Shown: positions 25,184 to 33,894 of the stretch, piece by piece
How the letters are laid out: every line of letters starts with the position of its first letter
How positions within the stretch are numbered: position 1 is the first letter of the stretch
Source: Kurthia gibsonii
GTDB lineage: Bacteria; Bacillota; Bacilli; Bacillales_A; Planococcaceae
Assembly (NCBI RefSeq): GCF_006539985.1
Contig: NZ_BJOB01000025.1
Span: forward strand, 1-36,391
Direction of reading: 5' to 3'
Length of the DNA: 36,391 nt
Notes under the pieces: model-generated
Told to the model about the DNA's origin: nothing
Seen by the model: only the letters and a program-made list of their open reading frames with translations
Database searches by the model: none
Position numbers and translations under genes: made by a program

Positions 25184-25954
25184 ATGCCATTTGATTTAGA
25201 TCCACAACTACTACTTATGCTACTCATCGCAGGTTTCGCCGCTGCCTTTATCGACTCAGTTGTTGGCGGTGGTGGTTTAATCGGTTTACCTGCTCTCATG
25301 TATTTAGGATTAAGTCCTGCTACTTCTGTCGCGACGAATAAACTCGCTGGCATGGTCGGTTCTCTAACTTCTACCATTACATTCTATCGTTCTGGGAAGC
25401 TCGACATTAAAGCCGGATTAAAATACTTCCCTCTTACATTCTTTGGCGGACTACTCGGTGCTTTCTCCGTCCACTTAATGAATCCTGAACTTTTAAAACC
25501 TTTAATGCTCATTATGTTGGCGCTCGTTCTTGTTTACACCATTTTCAAAAAAGATTGGGGCACGATGGAAAAAATCGCGCAACATTCCAAACAAAAAATG
25601 TTTACATTCGTCATCATCTTATTTTTAATTGGTTACTATGATGGTTTCTTAGGTCCTGGGACTGGTTCTTTCTTAATCTTCGCCTTCTTAACGATGGGGC
25701 ATGACTTCTTAAAAGCTGCGGGTAATGCAAAACTGATGAACTTTGGTAGTAACCTTGCTGCACTGTTCATGTTCGCTTTTCTCGGTCAAATTAATTATGC
25801 TTACGGTATTCCAATGGCGATTGCTCAAGTATTCGGTGCGATTGTTGGTTCTCGATTTGCTATTCGTCAAGGCTCTGGCTATGTTCGTGTTCTTTTCATT
25901 ATTGTAACCGTCGTATTATTAGCTAAAAATACATATGATTACTTTTTCAAATAA
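25184..25954 (+). CDS. TauE/SafE (TSUP) family membrane transporter
   Basis: A 256-residue membrane protein with about eight helices in two repeats. Motifs include VVGGGGLIGLPALM, ATSVATNKLAGMVGS and GPGTGSFLIFAFL, typical of the YfcA-like branch of TSUP. Substrates of the family are sulfite, sulfonates or organic acids; none can be chosen here. The ATG at 25184 has AAAGGA 9 bp upstream, while the ATG at 25166 lies inside the palindrome. It is only distantly similar to the YrkJ-like exporter at 5669-6442 and is regulated separately. Confidence 0.88.
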   Translation: MPFDLDPQLLLMLLIAGFAAAFIDSVVGGGGLIGLPALMYLGLSPATSVATNKLAGMVGSLTSTITFYRSGKLDIKAGLKYFPLTFFGGLLGAFSVHLMNPELLKPLMLIMLALVLVYTIFKKDWGTMEKIAQHSKQKMFTFVIILFLIGYYDGFLGPGTGSFLIFAFLTMGHDFLKAAGNAKLMNFGSNLAALFMFAFLGQINYAYGIPMAIAQVFGAIVGSRFAIRQGSGYVRVLFIIVTVVLLAKNTYDYFFK

Positions 25955-25996
25955 ACGGAATTTTTGTTATACTGACATCATAAGGAGCTGGTCAAC

Positions 25997-26482
25997 ATGA
26001 GTATTTTTTTAAAAGCAATGTTACAAGAAATGGATAAAATTAAAAAACAAGGTGACGGTACACTTGTGCAATTAACTGAAGAACAATTGTATTTCGCACC
26101 TGATTCAGAATCAAACAGTATCGCTGTACTCGTTCAACATATCGTTGGTAATATGCGCTCACGTAGTACTGATTTCCTCACAACAGACGGTGAAAAACCG
26201 TCGCGTGATCGGGATGCAGAATTTACTCCACACACACTTTCAAAAGAAGAACTTATGCAAGAGTGGGAAGACGCATGGGCGATTTTTTACGAAACTGTTC
26301 ATGCACTTTCACAAGAAGACTTACTCCAAATGGTTTCAGTAAAAGGGAAAGAAACACCCGCGATGGCTGCTTTAATGACACAACTTGTGCATTATGCTGG
26401 GCATATCGCTCAAATGATGTATGTTGCAAAAATGCAATTACAGGAAGATTGGCAAACTCAATCGATTCCAAAGAAAAAATAA
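25997..26482 (+). CDS. DinB-like / DUF1572 family protein
   Basis: A 161-residue four-helix protein of the DinB/YfiT-like superfamily, DUF1572 branch. His near residue 48 in AVLVQHIVGNMRSR and two His in QLVHYAGHIAQMMYVAK (about 132 and 136) are the usual metal-binding triad. Some relatives are thiol (bacillithiol) S-transferases; activity here is unproven. ATG start with AAGGAG 8 bp upstream and TATACT at about 25968-25973. It sits 42 bp after the TSUP gene and could be cotranscribed. Confidence 0.85.
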   Translation: MSIFLKAMLQEMDKIKKQGDGTLVQLTEEQLYFAPDSESNSIAVLVQHIVGNMRSRSTDFLTTDGEKPSRDRDAEFTPHTLSKEELMQEWEDAWAIFYETVHALSQEDLLQMVSVKGKETPAMAALMTQLVHYAGHIAQMMYVAKMQLQEDWQTQSIPKKK

Positions 26483-26548
26483 ACAATTATGAAAATGAGG
26501 TTCTTGTAGCCTCACTTTCTTCTATTTTCGCAAAGGGGGATGACAGAA

Positions 26549-27259
26549 TTGAATACATATTTTGTAATGAGTGATATTCATGGGATGGATGATGCTTTTG
26601 AAACACTACTTAAAAAATGGGATCACGAAATGCCACTCATTCTTTTAGGGGATTTAATGGACCGTAGTATGGGTTCGCGTCGTGTGTTAGAAAGAGCATG
26701 TGAACTTTCAACACAATATGATGTACGTCTTATTCGAGGAAATCATGATCAGATGTTTTTAGATTATATTGATTTAAAAGAAAAGCCCGAACGCTTTTTA
26801 CGTAATGGCGGCGATGTGACATTACAATCACTTATTTCAGTCGATTTTACAAATTGGTCGCGTGCGCAGATTGCCGATTACTTAAAAGAACATTATGCAA
26901 AAGAGATTACATTTTTACGAAATAGTCGCTACTTTCTTATATTTGGAAAAGTGTTATTCACGCATGCAGGCTTTAATAGTGACTTTGCAGATTTACATCA
27001 TACAACAGAAGATGAATTCATCTGGATTCGAGAACATTTTAACAAGCAAAATCAAACGCCCTATGTGAATGTATTTGGCCATACACCAACGCATTACATA
27101 CATGAGGCTGAAAAGCATTCTATTTGGATGAATGAACAAAAAAGCTACATAGGGATTGACGGTGGCGCTGTATTCGGTGGACAGTTGAATGGTGTGTTAC
27201 TCGATGAACATGGACAAATTCAACAAGTATTTGAAGTCAAAACACCAAAATTTTCATAA
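26549..27259 (+). CDS. Metallophosphoesterase (calcineurin-like, protein phosphatase type)
   Basis: A 236-residue calcineurin-like phosphoesterase. Metal and catalytic motifs are complete: SDIHGM (GD-x-H type), GDLMDRS, RGNHDQ, then FTHAGF and VFGHTP, with the last ligand in GIDGGAVFGG. This arrangement is typical of the bacterial serine/threonine phosphatase and Ap4A-hydrolase group; PrpE is a relative. The ATG at 26540 abuts the ribosome site, so I choose the TTG at 26549 (9 bp after GGGGG). The end lies at a bidirectional terminator. Confidence 0.9.
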   Translation: MNTYFVMSDIHGMDDAFETLLKKWDHEMPLILLGDLMDRSMGSRRVLERACELSTQYDVRLIRGNHDQMFLDYIDLKEKPERFLRNGGDVTLQSLISVDFTNWSRAQIADYLKEHYAKEITFLRNSRYFLIFGKVLFTHAGFNSDFADLHHTTEDEFIWIREHFNKQNQTPYVNVFGHTPTHYIHEAEKHSIWMNEQKSYIGIDGGAVFGGQLNGVLLDEHGQIQQVFEVKTPKFS

Positions 27260-27303
27260 AGAAAAGCAAGTGTCATGAAAATTAACGACACTTGCTTTTC
27301 TTT
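27258..27303. terminator. Bidirectional terminator
   Basis: A 17-bp perfect stem: AAAGAAAAGCAAGTGTC at 27258-27274 pairs with its complement at 27287-27303. It serves the phosphoesterase on the plus strand and overlaps the stop of the DUF1269-like gene on the minus strand. Confidence 0.93.
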
Positions 27304-27941
27304 TATGCTTCTGACTGTGAATCGTCTTTATGTTTTTTATTTTTCTTTAAATTTTCAAATTGACTCTTAATTTTTTCTTTATACGCAGCTACTTTTGCTT
27401 TACGCTCTTCAGAACGCTCTGCTGATATTTTTTGACGTGTTTGCTTTTCCATATCTTTTTGTAATTGTTGTGCATGTTCAACTTCTTCCATTATTAAAGC
27501 TGCATCATATCGAACAATACGTGTTTCATGCTCATTTAGTAGTTCATCTAAGAACTTTTCATCTGTTTCTTGTACGAGCGCGATAATGGCTACATCTCCA
27601 TCTTCTAAACGTGATGCCATCGCCCTAATTAATGATGAGTCCGTTTCTATCTCCTCTATTTCTGAAATCGAGCCAACAATCGCACCTACTCCTAAACCGA
27701 GCAACATGCCAATTGGACCTCCTAAAATACCAATCAAGGCCCCAATCAAGCTACCTTTTAATGCATTCTCATTCGATGTCATATACTCATCTAATGTTTG
27801 AAGCTGTGCACCATTTCGCTTAATTAAAATTGCATTGGAAATCGTTGTACTCCCAATCACCCCTTCACGTCGCTTTAATTGTGTAAATGTTTGATATGCT
27901 TCACTCTCTACCTTATTATAACTAACAACAATATTTTCCAC
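27303..27941 (-). CDS. DUF1269-like glycine-rich membrane protein with coiled-coil tail
   Basis: A 212-residue protein. The N-terminal half resembles DUF1269/general-stress-like membrane proteins: a soluble part with VVSYNKVESEAYQTFTQL, then a glycine-rich hydrophobic hairpin (about 61-92, GSLIGALIGILGGPIGMLLG). The middle part (EDGDVAIIALVQE, about 113-125) is a beta-strand region, and the tail (about 155-205) is a charged coiled coil rich in K, E and R. GTG start with GAGGAG about 7 bp upstream. Function is unknown; membrane-envelope or stress role is a guess. Confidence 0.78.
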   Translation of the reverse strand: MENIVVSYNKVESEAYQTFTQLKRREGVIGSTTISNAILIKRNGAQLQTLDEYMTSNENALKGSLIGALIGILGGPIGMLLGLGVGAIVGSISEIEEIETDSSLIRAMASRLEDGDVAIIALVQETDEKFLDELLNEHETRIVRYDAALIMEEVEHAQQLQKDMEKQTRQKISAERSEERKAKVAAYKEKIKSQFENLKKNKKHKDDSQSEA

Positions 27942-28080
27942 TCTAATCTCTCCTCGCTTTTTATATTAACCGAGTATTCTTACAACTCTCTCCTTTTATA
28001 CCCTTTCATACCAAAAATACACGTTACTTTCGATATATATTGACTTTTACGTTAGACTTTATAGTGGTTTTAGAAAGGAG

Positions 28081-28812
28081 ATGATAATAATTTATAAAAT
28101 CAAACAATTAGCTGATTTAGTCGGTGTATCTGTTCGTACTCTTCATCACTACGACGCAATTGGTTTATTGCCACCTACAACTGAAAATAATGCAGGTTAT
28201 CGACTTTATAACGATGAAGCTGTTGATCGATTACAACAAATTTTATTTTTTCGAACACTTGGATTTTCACTCAAACAAATTCAACAGATGATGACACAAG
28301 ACGCGTACAATCAGCTCGAAGCTTTGTATTTTCAAAAACAATTAGTAGATGAAAAAATAAAACAGTTTGAATGTATGGCGCAAACCATTCAGCAAACGAT
28401 TGAAGCAAAAGAAGGAGGTATTCACATGACAAATGAAGAAAAATTTAATGGATTAGATTTTAAAAAGAATCCATATGAACAAGAAGCACGTGAAAAATGG
28501 GGAGACGAAGTAGTCAATCAATCCAAAGAAAAGATTGCACAGTTCGATGATGAAGCCTTACAAGAAAAGTGGCAACAACAATGGACGCGCCTAGCAGCGA
28601 TTCGCCATGAAGCTGTTGACTCTCCGACTGTTCAACAAGCGATGAAAGAGTTCTATTACTTTTTAAATCAATATTTTGGGAACTATTCAAAAGAGGCCTT
28701 TCGCGGTTTAGGTCAGCTGTATGTACAAGATCCTCGTTTTAAGTCACAGATTGATGTGTATGGTGAAGGGTTAACACAATTTATGAGTGAAGCGATGCAA
28801 CAATTTAAATAA
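28081..28812 (+). CDS. MerR-family regulator with TipAS-type drug-recognition domain
   Basis: A 243-residue regulator. The N-terminal MerR winged helix (about 5-75; IKQLADLVGVSVRTLHHYDAIG) is followed by a long dimerisation helix (about 78-112) and a TipAS domain (about 116-243; EKFNGLDFKKNPYEQEARE), which in relatives such as TipA and Mta binds thiopeptides or other drugs. Two oddities: the AAAGGAG site (28074-28080) abuts the ATG, so translation may really begin at ATT 28090 (which would read M-Y-K-I-K-Q-L); and a perfect AAGGAGGT at 28412-28419 precedes an in-frame ATG at 28426, so a 128-residue TipAS-only product is possible, as with TipAL/TipAS in Streptomyces. Upstream TTGACT and TATAGT are spaced only 14 bp. 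Confidence 0.9.
   Translation: MIIIYKIKQLADLVGVSVRTLHHYDAIGLLPPTTENNAGYRLYNDEAVDRLQQILFFRTLGFSLKQIQQMMTQDAYNQLEALYFQKQLVDEKIKQFECMAQTIQQTIEAKEGGIHMTNEEKFNGLDFKKNPYEQEAREKWGDEVVNQSKEKIAQFDDEALQEKWQQQWTRLAAIRHEAVDSPTVQQAMKEFYYFLNQYFGNYSKEAFRGLGQLYVQDPRFKSQIDVYGEGLTQFMSEAMQQFK
28426..28812 (+). CDS. Possible internal-start TipAS-only product
   Basis: ATG at 28426 in the frame of the MerR-TipAS gene, 6 bp after AAGGAGGT, giving 128 residues that match the drug-binding domain alone. In Streptomyces lividans the tipA gene makes such a short form that soaks up thiopeptides. Independent expression here is inference; the codons KEGGI may create the site by chance. Confidence 0.45.
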   Translation: MTNEEKFNGLDFKKNPYEQEAREKWGDEVVNQSKEKIAQFDDEALQEKWQQQWTRLAAIRHEAVDSPTVQQAMKEFYYFLNQYFGNYSKEAFRGLGQLYVQDPRFKSQIDVYGEGLTQFMSEAMQQFK

Positions 28813-28826
28813 ACAAAACTTTTTTA

Positions 28827-28878
28827 GCAACGAAAAAACTGGAACCACGCCACAGCGCGATTCCAGTTTTTCTCATAC
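28827..28878 (-). repeat. Hairpin element copy A (inverted orientation); bidirectional terminator
   Basis: AAAAAACTGGAA and ATTCCAGTTTTT form the stem, with A- and T-runs on both sides, so it also works as a terminator for the MerR-TipAS gene and the convergent small gene. Its complement shares AACTGGAATCGCGCTGTGGC exactly with copy C at 34829-34919, and also the flanks TATGAG and CGTTGC. Sharing of loop and flanks means it is a repeat family, not merely a similar terminator. Confidence 0.75.
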
Positions 28879-28915
28879 TATATTTTTACACTTACAGTCT
28901 CTTTCTCATGAAAAT

Positions 28916-29161
28916 TCAATCTTCTTTTAAACCAAGTAGTTCTGTTTTTGACGGTGATTTTTGTAAATCTTGTTGTAACTCTAAACGTAAACGCTCTGTT
29001 TCAAGTTTAAAGTTTTCATTCTTTACATGCTCCAGTTTTAACTGTTTATCAAGCATTTGCTGCTCTATTTTCATTGTGCGTTCTTTAAATTTTAAACGCT
29101 TGACATAGACATCGCTACCGATTGCTACACAAGCTACGATAATAATCATTACCCACATCAT
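28916..29161 (-). CDS. Small membrane-anchored coiled-coil protein, unknown function
   Basis: An 81-residue protein. A single N-terminal membrane helix (about 1-18, MMWVMIIIVACVAIGSDV) is followed by a long, strongly charged amphipathic helix (about 22-66) with heptad-like K/E/L spacing, so the bulk should be a cytoplasmic coiled coil. The layout is like PspB, but no sequence motif supports that. ATG start with AAGGGTG about 10 bp upstream. It is a stand-alone gene facing the terminator at 28827-28878. Confidence 0.72.
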   Translation of the reverse strand: MMWVMIIIVACVAIGSDVYVKRLKFKERTMKIEQQMLDKQLKLEHVKNENFKLETERLRLELQQDLQKSPSKTELLGLKED

Positions 29162-29232
29162 ATTGAATCACACCCTTTTTCTATTTTATACGAACGACTC
29201 GCAATTAAGTTTCACTATGATTCAGAACACGT

Positions 29233-29238
29233 TATAAT
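29233..29238 (+). promoter_or_regulatory. -10 box of the 75-residue gene
   Basis: TATAAT with TTTCAC at 29210-29215, 17 bp upstream; a plausible sigma-A promoter about 36 bp before the ATG at 29274. Confidence 0.55.
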
Positions 29239-29273
29239 AAAACTAACTCTATTATACAAAAGGATGTTAGATT

Positions 29274-29501
29274 ATGGAAGGTTCAAAGAACGATATTCAA
29301 TTAACAGAACAAGAAAAAAGTGTCTATACGTATGCATTTCGAGATGAGTTTAAAGGAATGGGCATCGATCCTGCGAAACAAGATTACTACATCGATAAGA
29401 TTTTAAATGCAAGTGATGAAGCGATTCTTCATTTACGTAAAAATGGCGCGATTGCCATTGCACGTGAAGTAGTACAACCAAACAATATATTTGATGCTTA
29501 A
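29274..29501 (+). CDS. Small soluble protein, unknown function
   Basis: A 75-residue polar protein with no membrane segment and no recognised domain. It looks mostly alpha-helical (LTEQEKSVYTYAFRDEF, YYIDKILNASDEAILHLRKNG). ATG with AAAAGGA 9-10 bp upstream, a promoter at 29210-29238 and a terminator at 29505-29538 support it as a real single gene. Not homologous by eye to its neighbours. Confidence 0.75.
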   Translation: MEGSKNDIQLTEQEKSVYTYAFRDEFKGMGIDPAKQDYYIDKILNASDEAILHLRKNGAIAIAREVVQPNNIFDA

Positions 29502-29504
29502 TAC

Positions 29505-29538
29505 AAAAGAATCGCCCAGTCATTGAGCGATTCTTTTT
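29505..29538. terminator. Bidirectional terminator between the 75-residue gene and sbcC
   Basis: AAAAGAATCGC pairs perfectly with GCGATTCTTTT around an 11-base loop, with A- and T-runs on the two sides. Confidence 0.92.
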
Positions 29539-29558
29539 GTATACAGTATATTAAATGG

Positions 29559-32500
29559 CTATTTTATATTCCACGTTGTATGACTGTATCCTTCTTTTGT
29601 CTTACGAACTTCAAGTGTGGCTGGAACCGTTTCTTTTAATTCTGCAACGTGCGAAATAATCCCAATCATACGCCCCGTTTTTTGTAAATCGACTAATGTA
29701 TCAATTGCTTTTGAAAGTGCTTCTTCATCTAATGTACCAAAGCCTTCATCTACAAACATCGTATCCATTTGGACATTTCCTCGGAAACTTTGAATGATAT
29801 CACTCATACCTAATGCTAAACAAAGAGATGCGTTAAATTGTTCGCCACCTGATAATGTTTTAACATCACGTTCTTGCCCTGTATAAGCATCATACACATC
29901 TAAACTCAAACCAGATTGCTTACCATTCGAATCGACGCGCTCACTACGAAGCAAGCGATACTGTCCATTGGTTAATGGCACTAATCGTTCATTCGCCGCT
30001 TGTATAATTTGCTCTAAATATTCAATTTGCAAATAGCGCTCAAACGAAATTTTTTGTGCATTTTTCCCCGCCATTAAGTCATATAGTTGAATAATCTGAC
30101 TCGCTCGTTCTTCTAATTGCGCTGACTTCTCTTGCGCCTGTTCTAAATAACGAATAAAGCGAGTAATAGATTGGCGATAGCTTTCAATTTGATGAAGTTG
30201 CTTCACGTATAGATCGACTTGTTCTTTTATCGTAAGTAGTTCTTCTTTTAGCACCTCAACATTCTTCTTCTCTGCCTGTGCTAAATGTTGTTGTTTTTCT
30301 AAATATTCTTCCGTCGCGTAGCGTTCTTTTTCATATTGTGTAATTCGTTCTTGAAGTGTATTCATTTGAGCTGTTTCTAAACGTGCGGCTGTGTATTCTT
30401 TTCCATCTCGGAAGCCTGCTGCTAATACTTTTTCTTGTAGCTGTTGTTGCAATTGTGACAGCTGCTCCTGTGCTTCTGCATGTTGTTGCTTCATATTTTG
30501 CACATTTGCTTCTTGCGTTGTATGTTGTTGCATCGCTACTTCACATGCTTCATTAACTTGTTTTGTTTGTTGCTCATATAGCGCTACTTGCTGTGTAATT
30601 TCATGAATCGCTTCATCAACTTGTTGTTTCGTCGCAAATGCCACGGGTAATTGTTGCTTTTTGTCCTGTAATTGTAGCTCTGTTGTATGAACGGTCATTT
30701 GGAATTGATTTACTTGTTGTAAACATACTTGCTGTTGTTCACGTAATTGCTCGACTTGTTTGCGGAATTGCGTTAACTGTTGTTGTAATTCCTGCGCTTG
30801 TATTTTTTGTTGGTTATTCTTATTAAGAGTTTGTTCAAGTGTTTGAATCGTTTCAGCATTTGTTGCTTCATCATATGCAACCGTTACTTGTTGTAATGCC
30901 TCCGCTGTTTTTTGCATATCGCTATTTAAAATGTCTACTTGTGTTTGAATCTGACGTGCTTTTTGCTCTGCTTGTTGTTGTGCTATTTTAGCTTGTTCAA
31001 CGATTTCTTTCGTGATTTTCACTGTTTGTGTTTGTTGCATCTTTTCTTTCACTGTATTTCCACATACGGGACAGATTTCGCCTACAACTAGTTGTTCTGC
31101 TAAGACATACGCTTGATTAGCAAGCCATTGTTCTTCTACTTGATGTAGTTTTGTATTTTGCTCTTGTAACTGCGTACACGCCATATCATGTTGTGTTGTT
31201 AACTCTTTTAGTTTATGGCGTTGCTCTCGCTGTGCAGATAATAGTTGTTCTACTTGCTTTAGCTGTGTTAACTGTTCGTAGTAAGCTGTTTCGTCAATTA
31301 ACTGCTTCATCAGTACATCATACTGTTCTTCTGCTTGCTTTACTCGCGTTATTGCTTGTTGCAATTGGGTATCGTATTGTTCTTTGTTTGTTGTTGCTTT
31401 CGCTAATTGATGTTGCTGTTCTTTATACTGCTGTTCTAATTGATTAACCGCTTCGTAAAATGGTAAAATACGTTGCCATTCACGTAATTGTTCTTTTTGT
31501 TTTTCATAAAGAGGCAATTGCTGTTCTATATTCGCCTGTGCTTCTTTTGCTACATTTCTTTTTTCAATCGCTTGTTGTAATTGTTGTTTTGCAAACGCAA
31601 CACGCTCTGTTAATTGTTCCGTTCGTTTTCGTTGTTCACGAAAAGCTTGCTCATACGGAATAATATGCTCTGCTCGCTCCGCTTGTTTCAACTGCTGTTG
31701 AATCGATTCTATTTCCGCTTCGCGTTGTAAAAGCTCTTTATACTTCGCTGCTACTTTTTGATATTCCTCTAATGTTAAGTTAAACTGCTCTGCCGCATGC
31801 ACCATCTGTTGTTTCTCTGTAAATAGCTGTTGTTTCTCTGCATAAACTGTTTGTACTTTCTTTTCTTCTGCCTCATAGTACACTTGTTCATGTTGTAACC
31901 CTTCAATGATTTGTACAGGTGATTGATACTCTTTTGCAAATACATGAAATAGCGGACGATCCGCTTCCGGTAATGTTTCTTTTATTTGACGAATAAATGT
32001 TGCACGCTCTGTTTCTAACGCAAGTAACTGCTTTTCGGCTTCTGTTTTTTTATCTTTTAAGCGTTTTGTCATTTCTTCAAAATGTTCTGTTTTAAAGATT
32101 TTACGCAGAATTTGTTCCTTATTACGTGAATCGGATGTTAATAGCTTACGAAACTCCCCTTGTGGCAACATAACAATCTGTTTAAATTGTTCTTTTGTTA
32201 AGCCGATAATCTCTTCTAAACGATCGTTCAAATCACGTACACGATGCGAATCAAGTACAGGAATCTCACCCTCATCTGTTATCTCAACAAATTCCGTTTT
32301 CTCACCTGTAGCTGTCTTATTTCCTGCTTTTACATGGGCTAATTGGCGTAAAATACGATACGTTTTTCCCTTCATTTCAAACACTAATTCAATCGCTGTA
32401 TGCGTATCATCTGTCGCAAAATTACTACGATGTGTTTTCGCATTTTCACGCTCTTCACCGCTCACGCTACCATAGAGTGCAAAACAAATCCCATCAAAAA

Positions 32501-32630
32501 TCGTTGTTTTCCCTGCGCCTGTCGCACCTGAAATGACGAAAATTTGATTACCTTGTAGTTTCGTAAAATCAATAGTTTCTTTCTCTTTATATGGACCAAA
32601 TGCAGTCATACTTAAATGAATTGGCTTCAT
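29559..32630 (-). CDS. sbcC: SbcC, exonuclease ATPase subunit (Rad50-like)
   Basis: ATPase subunit of the SbcCD nuclease, which opens hairpins and trims DNA ends. It has 1023 residues. Walker A GATGAGKTTIFDG (about 34-46) sits in the N-terminal lobe; two long coiled-coil arms follow, exceptionally rich in glutamine; the zinc hook GEICPVCGN (about 520) lies at their apex; then the C-terminal lobe has the signature LSGGEQFNASLCLALG, Walker B MFVDEGFGTLDEEAL and the switch His in ISHV. The ATG overlaps the sbcD stop (TAATG), showing coupled expression. Confidence 0.96.
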   Translation of the reverse strand: MKPIHLSMTAFGPYKEKETIDFTKLQGNQIFVISGATGAGKTTIFDGICFALYGSVSGEERENAKTHRSNFATDDTHTAIELVFEMKGKTYRILRQLAHVKAGNKTATGEKTEFVEITDEGEIPVLDSHRVRDLNDRLEEIIGLTKEQFKQIVMLPQGEFRKLLTSDSRNKEQILRKIFKTEHFEEMTKRLKDKKTEAEKQLLALETERATFIRQIKETLPEADRPLFHVFAKEYQSPVQIIEGLQHEQVYYEAEEKKVQTVYAEKQQLFTEKQQMVHAAEQFNLTLEEYQKVAAKYKELLQREAEIESIQQQLKQAERAEHIIPYEQAFREQRKRTEQLTERVAFAKQQLQQAIEKRNVAKEAQANIEQQLPLYEKQKEQLREWQRILPFYEAVNQLEQQYKEQQHQLAKATTNKEQYDTQLQQAITRVKQAEEQYDVLMKQLIDETAYYEQLTQLKQVEQLLSAQREQRHKLKELTTQHDMACTQLQEQNTKLHQVEEQWLANQAYVLAEQLVVGEICPVCGNTVKEKMQQTQTVKITKEIVEQAKIAQQQAEQKARQIQTQVDILNSDMQKTAEALQQVTVAYDEATNAETIQTLEQTLNKNNQQKIQAQELQQQLTQFRKQVEQLREQQQVCLQQVNQFQMTVHTTELQLQDKKQQLPVAFATKQQVDEAIHEITQQVALYEQQTKQVNEACEVAMQQHTTQEANVQNMKQQHAEAQEQLSQLQQQLQEKVLAAGFRDGKEYTAARLETAQMNTLQERITQYEKERYATEEYLEKQQHLAQAEKKNVEVLKEELLTIKEQVDLYVKQLHQIESYRQSITRFIRYLEQAQEKSAQLEERASQIIQLYDLMAGKNAQKISFERYLQIEYLEQIIQAANERLVPLTNGQYRLLRSERVDSNGKQSGLSLDVYDAYTGQERDVKTLSGGEQFNASLCLALGMSDIIQSFRGNVQMDTMFVDEGFGTLDEEALSKAIDTLVDLQKTGRMIGIISHVAELKETVPATLEVRKTKEGYSHTTWNIK

Positions 32631-33772
32631 TATTCTGCCTCTCTTTCTTTACGCAGTTCTTCTTCTACTAATTCTTGAAATAACTGAGTCATCGCTTCAT
32701 TCGGTTCTGAACCTGTAATTTCAGTATAGAAGGAATGGAATAAAGTTTCCGTATCCATCGCTCGCTTATTTTCAACAGGTGCTACTTCTAATGTCCCTTT
32801 TATAATAGGGCGCTCAATATGCATCGCATTCGGAAAGACCGTACGAATTTTCTCCATTGGTGAAAGAATTGGTGCTTCATCTAGTAATGTCACATACACA
32901 TAATCTTCACTTGCAGGTAACTTTAATAAATCTTCCATAAATCCTTCGATTCGTCGTAAGTCACGAATCGGTTTTAAAGGAATTTTTTCAATCGTTACAT
33001 TCCCTTTAGCGTCTAACTCCAGCATGAGAACACCTTTTTGATGGGTTGCTTCAGATACACTATATTTAAGCGGTGAACCACTATAGCGTATTTTTTCATG
33101 GGCAACAAAATGCGCTTGATGTAAGTGACCCAGTGCCGTATAGTTGAATTTTTCAAATAAACTCGCATCAATACATTCTGAACCACCAATTGATAATGGG
33201 CGCTCTCCTTCATCTGGATTCTCCTGTTGTTCACCATTCTTTGTAACGAAAGCATGGGCGATGCAAACTGAACGATTTGTTGTAGGCTGAATTGCTTCCA
33301 TAATTGTTTCCATTGCTTGCTGATTCGTATGTACATCCTCTTTTTCAAATACATAGCGAACTTCTTGTGGGTCAGCAAATGGAATCAGATAAAAATCAAC
33401 AGCTCCATGTTCATCTTCTAAACGAATGGGTGTCATTTCTTTTGCTAGTTTTCCTTTTACATATAAGCCACTTTCTTTAAATAAAGTCGAGCCAAAATCG
33501 ATACGACTCGTACTATCGTGATTTCCTGCGATAGCTAAAAGAGGAATTTCACGATTCTTTACAATCTCCTCAAAGACATCATCTAATAGTTGAACTGCTA
33601 TTACAGGCGGTACGGAACGGTCATATAAATCTCCTGCGATTATAATCGCATTGGGGTGTTGTTCATCAACTACTTGAAGGAATTGTTGTAAGATATATTT
33701 TTGATCTTCTAACATGGATGTTCCTTGCACAGTTTTACCTAAATGCCAATCAGCTGTGTGTAAAATTTTCAA
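32630..33772 (-). CDS. sbcD: SbcD, nuclease subunit (Mre11-like)
   Basis: Mn-dependent nuclease partner of SbcC. Metallophosphoesterase motifs are complete: TADWHLG (about 6-12), GDLYDRSVP, AGNHDSTSR, then AHAFV and LGHLHQ. The C-terminal third (about 260-380) is the capping and SbcC-binding region. I use the TTG at 33772 (8 bp from AAAGGAG), giving 380 residues; the GTG at 33781 is only 1 bp from the site. It is the first gene of the sbcDC operon, divergent from the gene starting at 33895. Confidence 0.94.
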   Translation of the reverse strand: MKILHTADWHLGKTVQGTSMLEDQKYILQQFLQVVDEQHPNAIIIAGDLYDRSVPPVIAVQLLDDVFEEIVKNREIPLLAIAGNHDSTSRIDFGSTLFKESGLYVKGKLAKEMTPIRLEDEHGAVDFYLIPFADPQEVRYVFEKEDVHTNQQAMETIMEAIQPTTNRSVCIAHAFVTKNGEQQENPDEGERPLSIGGSECIDASLFEKFNYTALGHLHQAHFVAHEKIRYSGSPLKYSVSEATHQKGVLMLELDAKGNVTIEKIPLKPIRDLRRIEGFMEDLLKLPASEDYVYVTLLDEAPILSPMEKIRTVFPNAMHIERPIIKGTLEVAPVENKRAMDTETLFHSFYTEITGSEPNEAMTQLFQELVEEELRKEREAE

Positions 33773-33894
33773 AGAAAACACTCCTTTTTTTATTTTTATT
33801 TAGTTTATCATGTAGTTTGTGCATTTTTTTGTACATCTCTTTCTCTTTTTATTATATACTAAGTAAAAGATTACGAATAATGGAGGTTTTTTCT

